This document shows, piece after piece, positions 33,157 through 36,327 of a stretch of DNA of 36,327 nucleotides. Numbering within the stretch: position 1 is the first letter of the stretch; each line of letters opens with the position of its first letter. The stretch is taken from contig JAQTTQ010000009.1 of the NCBI GenBank assembly GCA_028710685.1, forward strand, positions 1 through 36,327, written 5' to 3'. A program made the position numbers and the translations under genes. The notes under the pieces were generated by a model. It was not told the DNA's origin. It searched no databases and saw nothing but the letters and a program-made list of their open reading frames with translations. This DNA is from Candidatus Omnitrophota bacterium. GTDB lineage: Bacteria; Omnitrophota; Gorgyraeia; Gygaellales; Profunditerraquicolaceae.

Positions 33157-33804
33157 ATGCCGGAAAGTCTATATTATTTATTCTTAAGCGGTGTAATCTT
33201 GGGTAGCGGGCCCTGCCTTGGTTTTTGTGCCCCCGTTCTGGTAAGTTTTGTCGCTGCTTACAGGCCTTCTTTTAAGAAGGCGATGATATCTTACCTTTTC
33301 TTTTCTGTAGCTAAGATCTTTAGTTATATGATTATCGGGGGATTGATAGGAGTTTTTTCCGGATTTCTTAAGAGTGGGTTTTTTCTTGGGTATGCAAATG
33401 CTATAAATATATTGTTAGGGGTATTTATCTTAGCTATCGGGATCATTACTATAGCTACAAAGGAACCCTTAAAGAGCAGGTATTGTTCGTTTTTAAATAA
33501 AGGAAACCTGAAAAATGCGGGCCTTCTGGGTTTTTTAACCGGTTTCTCGCCCTGCCTCCCGCTTTTAGGGATACTTAATTATATAATTATAATCGCGCGT
33601 TCTCCGGCCGAGGGAATCCTGTATGCTTTTGCTTTCGGGATTGGTAGCGCTATTTCTCCTGTTATTTTACTTATCGGCTTATCAGGCAAGCTGGCAGGGG
33701 ATTTTTCTTATAACCATAAGGTTAAGTTTTTGATCAGGATTGTCTCTAGCTTAGTTTTGATCTTCTTGGGAATAGTAATTCTTTTGAAAGTATTTACGTC
33801 TTGA
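33157..33804 (+). CDS. TauE/SafE-like (CcdA/DsbD-related) membrane protein
   Basis: The 215 residues form about six membrane segments. Two Cys/Pro motifs sit at the start of the two halves: GSGPCLGFCAPVLVSF (C20, C24) and TGFSPCLPLLGIL (C133). Paired PC motifs in pseudo-symmetric halves are the mark of the CcdA/DsbD and TauE/SafE_2 group, which carries electrons across the membrane to periplasmic thiols or moves metal or sulfur compounds. The extra C24 is suggestive of thiol chemistry. Only 36 bases separate it from the divergent gene, so promoters must overlap there. No partner thioredoxin is encoded in the window. Confidence 0.78.
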   Translation: MPESLYYLFLSGVILGSGPCLGFCAPVLVSFVAAYRPSFKKAMISYLFFSVAKIFSYMIIGGLIGVFSGFLKSGFFLGYANAINILLGVFILAIGIITIATKEPLKSRYCSFLNKGNLKNAGLLGFLTGFSPCLPLLGILNYIIIIARSPAEGILYAFAFGIGSAISPVILLIGLSGKLAGDFSYNHKVKFLIRIVSSLVLIFLGIVILLKVFTS

Positions 33805-33811
33805 TTCTTTC

Positions 33812-33840
33812 TTTACATAATATTTAAAATCTGTTAATAT
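33812..33840 (+). promoter_or_regulatory. Promoter of tRNA-Arg
   Basis: TTTACA (33812-33817) and TAATAT (33835-33840) are separated by 17 bases, and the tRNA begins only ten bases after the -10 box. Spacing is ideal for a sigma70-type promoter. The position implies almost no leader, as is usual for tRNA transcription units. The tadA gene probably lies on the same transcript. Confidence 0.6.
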
Positions 33841-33850
33841 GTTTTCTATT

Positions 33851-33924
33851 GCGCCCATAGCTCAACTGGATAGAGCACCAGCCTACGGAGCTGGTTGTTG
33901 CAGGTTCGACCCCTGCTGGGCGCA
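33851..33924 (+). tRNA. tRNA-Arg (anticodon ACG)
   Basis: Full cloverleaf: acceptor GCGCCCA/TGGGCGC, D arm GCTC...GAGC, anticodon stem CCAGC/GCTGG with loop CTACGGA (ACG at 33885-33887), five-base variable loop, T arm GCAGG-TTCGACC-CCTGC, discriminator A. CCA is not encoded. A34 must be deaminated to inosine to read CGU, CGC and CGA, and the deaminase gene follows nine bases later. Confidence 0.97.
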
Positions 33925-33932
33925 TTAATTTT

Positions 33933-34394
33933 ATGAAAGTACATGAAATCTATATGCGCGAAGCCATCAAGGAAGCTTGGAAGGCTTTCGGCGAAGATGA
34001 GGTTCCTGTAGGGGCGGTTATAGTCCAAAATGGGAAGATAATTTCCCGCGGACATAACCAGGTTGAGCGGTTAAAAGATCCTACTGCCCATGCCGAGATG
34101 ATTGCTCTTACCTCTGCCGCAAATTACCTAGAGACAAAGTGGTTGAATGAAGCTTCGGTGTATGTTACAATTGAACCTTGTAGTATGTGCGCGGGCGCTT
34201 TAGTCCTGGCGCGGATAAGGAATATATATTTCGGCGCAAGTGACCCTAAAACCGGAGCGTGCGGTTCAGTAGTAAACATTGCCAATCACAAGAGTTTAAA
34301 CCACCGCATAAAAATCTTTAACGGTATTTTGGAAGATGAATGCGCCTGCCTGCTAAAAGATTTTTTTAAGAAAAAAAGAAAGAGTTTGGTTTGA
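33933..34394 (+). CDS. tadA: tRNA-specific adenosine deaminase TadA
   Basis: TadA converts A34 of tRNA-Arg(ACG) to inosine. The zinc-dependent deaminase residues are all present: H53-A-E55 (TAHAEM) and C83-x2-C86 (EPCSMCAGA). The helix that shapes the RNA site (ARIRNIYFGASDPKTGACGS) is also there. Its 153 residues match the family length. The gene starts right after the tRNA it acts on, and it has no clear ribosome-binding site, so it may be released from a tRNA-mRNA transcript by RNase processing. ATG at 33954 is an alternative start, but the first one preserves the usual N-terminal helix. Confidence 0.95.
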   Translation: MKVHEIYMREAIKEAWKAFGEDEVPVGAVIVQNGKIISRGHNQVERLKDPTAHAEMIALTSAANYLETKWLNEASVYVTIEPCSMCAGALVLARIRNIYFGASDPKTGACGSVVNIANHKSLNHRIKIFNGILEDECACLLKDFFKKKRKSLV

Positions 34395-34408
34395 TTTTAA
34401 GCAATCCT

Positions 34409-34497
34409 GGAGAGGTGGCTGAGTGGTCGAAAGCAACTCACTGCTAATGAGTTGTCCTGGGAAACTGGGACCCTGGGTTCAAATCCCAGCCTCTCCG
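34409..34497 (+). tRNA. tRNA-Ser (anticodon GCT)
   Basis: Class II tRNA with acceptor GGAGAGG/CCTCTCC, anticodon stem ACTCA/TGAGT with loop CTGCTAA (GCT at 34443-34445), a long variable arm (CCTGGGAAACTGGGA region), T arm CTGGG-TTCAAAT-CCCAG and discriminator G. CCA is not encoded. It reads AGC and AGU codons. It lies 15 bases after tadA and may be co-transcribed. Confidence 0.96.
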
Positions 34498-34511
34498 TAA
34501 AAATTATTTAG

Positions 34512-35183
34512 ATGAAGCGATTTTTCTGGGTTATTTTTTCGGGCATATTATTTATGGTAATGCTGGGAAATTTTATCTTTTCCCAGTACCGCTTGCGAAA
34601 TGCCTTTAGCCAGGCCAGGGAGCAATTAATGCTTATTGCTTCAAGCGGCGTGCTTCTTATTGATGTTGAGGCGCTTCTCAGCGTGCCGTTGGTGCAAAGC
34701 GGAGAGGGGAGCCCTGAATACCAGCAGATCTCCCGGCAGCTAGAGAAGATTAAACAATCAAATTCTTCCATAAAATACGTATATATAATGACGCCTTCTG
34801 ATGAGCCGGGGTTTATGCAGTATGTGGTTGATGCAGATCCTGTCCCGGAGATAATAACTGCGCATTGCCCTACTTCATTACCCGGGGATAAATATGATGC
34901 GCGTAACCTTCCCGCAGTTATGAGTGCATTTGATGGCCCTAGCGCGGATAAGAATATTAATCATGATGTCTGGGGAGTTTTTATTTCCGGATACGCTCCT
35001 ATCCGCGATAATGAAGGTAAGCCGGTAGCGATATTGGGGGTAGATTTTGACGGTATTTTTATACAGGATATGCAAAAGAAAGCCAGGAAAAGCGGTATAG
35101 CGGCATTATTAACAGGCTTTCTCTTTCTTGTTTCGTTTTTACCTTTAAAAAGCTGGAGATTATTAGCCGGCTTAAAATCTTAG
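34512..35183 (+). CDS. Membrane-anchored Cache-like sensor protein without output domain
   Basis: One hydrophobic segment at the N-terminus (about 4-24) and one near the end (about 195-212) enclose an extracytoplasmic Cache/PAS-like domain: KYVYIMTPSDEPGF, LPGDKYDARNLPA, FDGPSADKN, WGVFISGYAPIRDNEGKPVA and ILGVDFDG. The same pattern is found in input domains of histidine kinases, cyclases and chemoreceptors. Here no HAMP, kinase or GGDEF domain follows: the protein stops ten residues after the second segment. It may therefore be a truncated receptor, or act with a separate partner. dnaX starts after three bases. The start has no obvious ribosome-binding site. Confidence 0.7.
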   Translation: MKRFFWVIFSGILFMVMLGNFIFSQYRLRNAFSQAREQLMLIASSGVLLIDVEALLSVPLVQSGEGSPEYQQISRQLEKIKQSNSSIKYVYIMTPSDEPGFMQYVVDADPVPEIITAHCPTSLPGDKYDARNLPAVMSAFDGPSADKNINHDVWGVFISGYAPIRDNEGKPVAILGVDFDGIFIQDMQKKARKSGIAALLTGFLFLVSFLPLKSWRLLAGLKS

Positions 35184-35186
35184 AAA

Positions 35187-36327
35187 ATGTCATATACGGT
35201 ATTTGCGCTCAAATGGCGCCCAAATAATTTTAATGAAATTGTCGGACAGCCGCATATCGTCAGCACTTTAAAAAGTGCCATAGAGAAGAAAAGGCTTGCG
35301 CACGCTTACCTATTTTCAGGGCCACGAGGCGTAGGCAAGACTTCAACAGCGCGTATTTTAGCAAAATCACTGAATTGCAAGGAAGGGCCAACGGTTAATC
35401 CTTGCGGTAAATGCAGCTGTTGCCTTGAGATATCCCAGGGCCGTTCCCTTGATGTTATTGAGATAGACGGTGCCTCCAATACCGGGGTTGAGGATGTCCG
35501 CTCTCTGCGCGAGAATGTAAAGTTTGCTCCCGTATCGGGTAATTTTAAAATTTATATCATTGATGAAGTGCATATGCTTTCAATCTCGGCTTTTAATGCG
35601 CTTCTTAAAACCCTTGAGGAGCCTCCGGAGTTTGTCAAATTTCTCTTTGCCACTACCCATCCGGATAAAATACCCTCAACGGTCTTATCGCGCTGCCAGC
35701 GCCTTGATTTTAGAAGAATATCGGCTATGGAGATCGCTTCTCAGCTTGAGAGAATCGTTAAATCCGAGAAGATAACAGTGGATAAGGACGTGCTTTTTGC
35801 TATCGCCAAGACAAGCGATGGTGCGCTGCGCGATGCTGAGTCAATCTTAGATCAACTGGTTTCTTTTTCCAAAGAAAAGATTTCTCTGAAGGACGTTATC
35901 TCCATCTTAGGCCTTGTTGAGCAGGAGGCCTTATTTGAGATAACCGATAAGATCATACAAAAGGACCCTAAGAGGGCGTTGGATTTATTAAATAGGATTA
36001 TTGATGACGGTAAAGACGTTAATGTATTCTTAAATAATTTAATCGAGCATTTTCGTAACCTTATGATTGCCAAGGTCTCTAAAGGGGATGCAAAGTTAAT
36101 TGATTTGCCTCAGGATATCTGTCAGCGCCTGCTTAAGCAGTCACAGGCCTTAAGCCTCGAAGATATATTTACGGCTTTCAATATTTTAGTGAATACCTAT
36201 GAGATGTCTAAGCGGATGGATTCTTTGCGTATTCCCCTGGAGGTAAGCCTTGTCCGGCTAAGTCATGACCGCAAGAGCCAGAATCCTATCTTAAAAGAAA
36301 AAGAGGCGGTTAAAGAGCAGGTGGTTT
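35187..36327 (+). CDS. dnaX: DNA polymerase III subunit gamma/tau, N-terminal part (cut by window end)
   Basis: The clamp-loader ATPase DnaX is recognisable from its first residues: FALKWRPNNFNEIVGQPHIV, Walker A GPRGVGKTS (45-53), the zinc site C64-x8-C73-x2-C76-x2-C79, IDGASNTGVEDVR, IIDEVHMLS (Walker B), LLKTLEEPPEFVKFLFATT and the SRC sensor motif followed by QRLDF. The frame stays open to the last base, giving 380 codons. Full-length proteins are usually 500-650 residues, so the C-terminal part lies outside. ATG with no clear ribosome-binding site, three bases after the sensor gene. Confidence 0.96.
   Translation, partial: MSYTVFALKWRPNNFNEIVGQPHIVSTLKSAIEKKRLAHAYLFSGPRGVGKTSTARILAKSLNCKEGPTVNPCGKCSCCLEISQGRSLDVIEIDGASNTGVEDVRSLRENVKFAPVSGNFKIYIIDEVHMLSISAFNALLKTLEEPPEFVKFLFATTHPDKIPSTVLSRCQRLDFRRISAMEIASQLERIVKSEKITVDKDVLFAIAKTSDGALRDAESILDQLVSFSKEKISLKDVISILGLVEQEALFEITDKIIQKDPKRALDLLNRIIDDGKDVNVFLNNLIEHFRNLMIAKVSKGDAKLIDLPQDICQRLLKQSQALSLEDIFTAFNILVNTYEMSKRMDSLRIPLEVSLVRLSHDRKSQNPILKEKEAVKEQVV

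Overview
The window reads as a gene-dense piece of chromosome from an uncultured bacterium with an outer membrane. Evidence for the envelope is an Mla-type lipid transport operon, a predicted lipoprotein and several signal peptides. The AT-leaning sequence, frequent TTG/ATG overlaps and the great number of radical SAM genes are in the style of Candidatus Omnitrophota or a relative. That placement is inference from gene style and was not tested. No stretch of 300 bases or more lacks a gene. I saw no insertion sequence, CRISPR array, rRNA gene or convincing rho-independent terminator.

Left part (1-7876). A Cys-rich secreted protein, a PsbP/DcrB-like secreted protein and a chagasin-type (I42) inhibitor are followed by a CPBP-family intramembrane protease. 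Next comes an Mla-type operon: permease with STAS domain, ATPase, MCE-domain protein and PqiC-like lipoprotein. A small polytopic membrane protein closes this part. A promoter candidate (TTGTAA-17-TAACAT) and an 8-bp inverted repeat lie in front of the Mla operon.

Central part (7890-29506). This is the striking feature. Fourteen co-directional genes, overlapping or separated by at most 13 bases, fill 21.6 kb. Thirteen encode radical SAM proteins and the fourteenth is a U32-family protein. I count 19 CX3CX2C radical SAM domains. They fall into recurring module types. Two are cobalamin-binding-type radical SAM modules. Eight are short modules ('type A') with a C-terminal CX2C...C-G tail and usually an HG-x-HD-GSF signature. 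Six are modules ('type B') with a GGEPLL box and a SPASM-like C-terminus that has lost its first Cys ligand. Two are HemN/HemW-like, and one has a recognisable SPASM domain. Modules occur both as separate genes and fused, up to three per protein. Read in order, the array looks like two partial rounds of a similar set. No precursor peptide, transporter or regulator is recognisable inside it, so the substrate is unknown.

Right part (29542-36327). A small secreted protein and an AmrS-type radical SAM protein with an N-terminal signal-like segment follow the array. On the minus strand is a membrane protein with a degenerate spermidine-synthase-like domain, and divergent from it a TauE/SafE-CcdA-like membrane protein. 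Then come tRNA-Arg(ACG) with its own promoter, directly followed by tadA, the enzyme that edits A34 of that tRNA. tRNA-Ser(GCT), a membrane-anchored Cache-like sensor protein and the 5' part of dnaX, cut by the window end, complete the window.

Likely working units are: (i) inhibitor plus membrane protease; (ii) outer-membrane lipid transport; (iii) a multi-enzyme radical SAM pathway probably transcribed as one unit, possibly from 7244 through 31018; (iv) translation and replication housekeeping genes at the right end.
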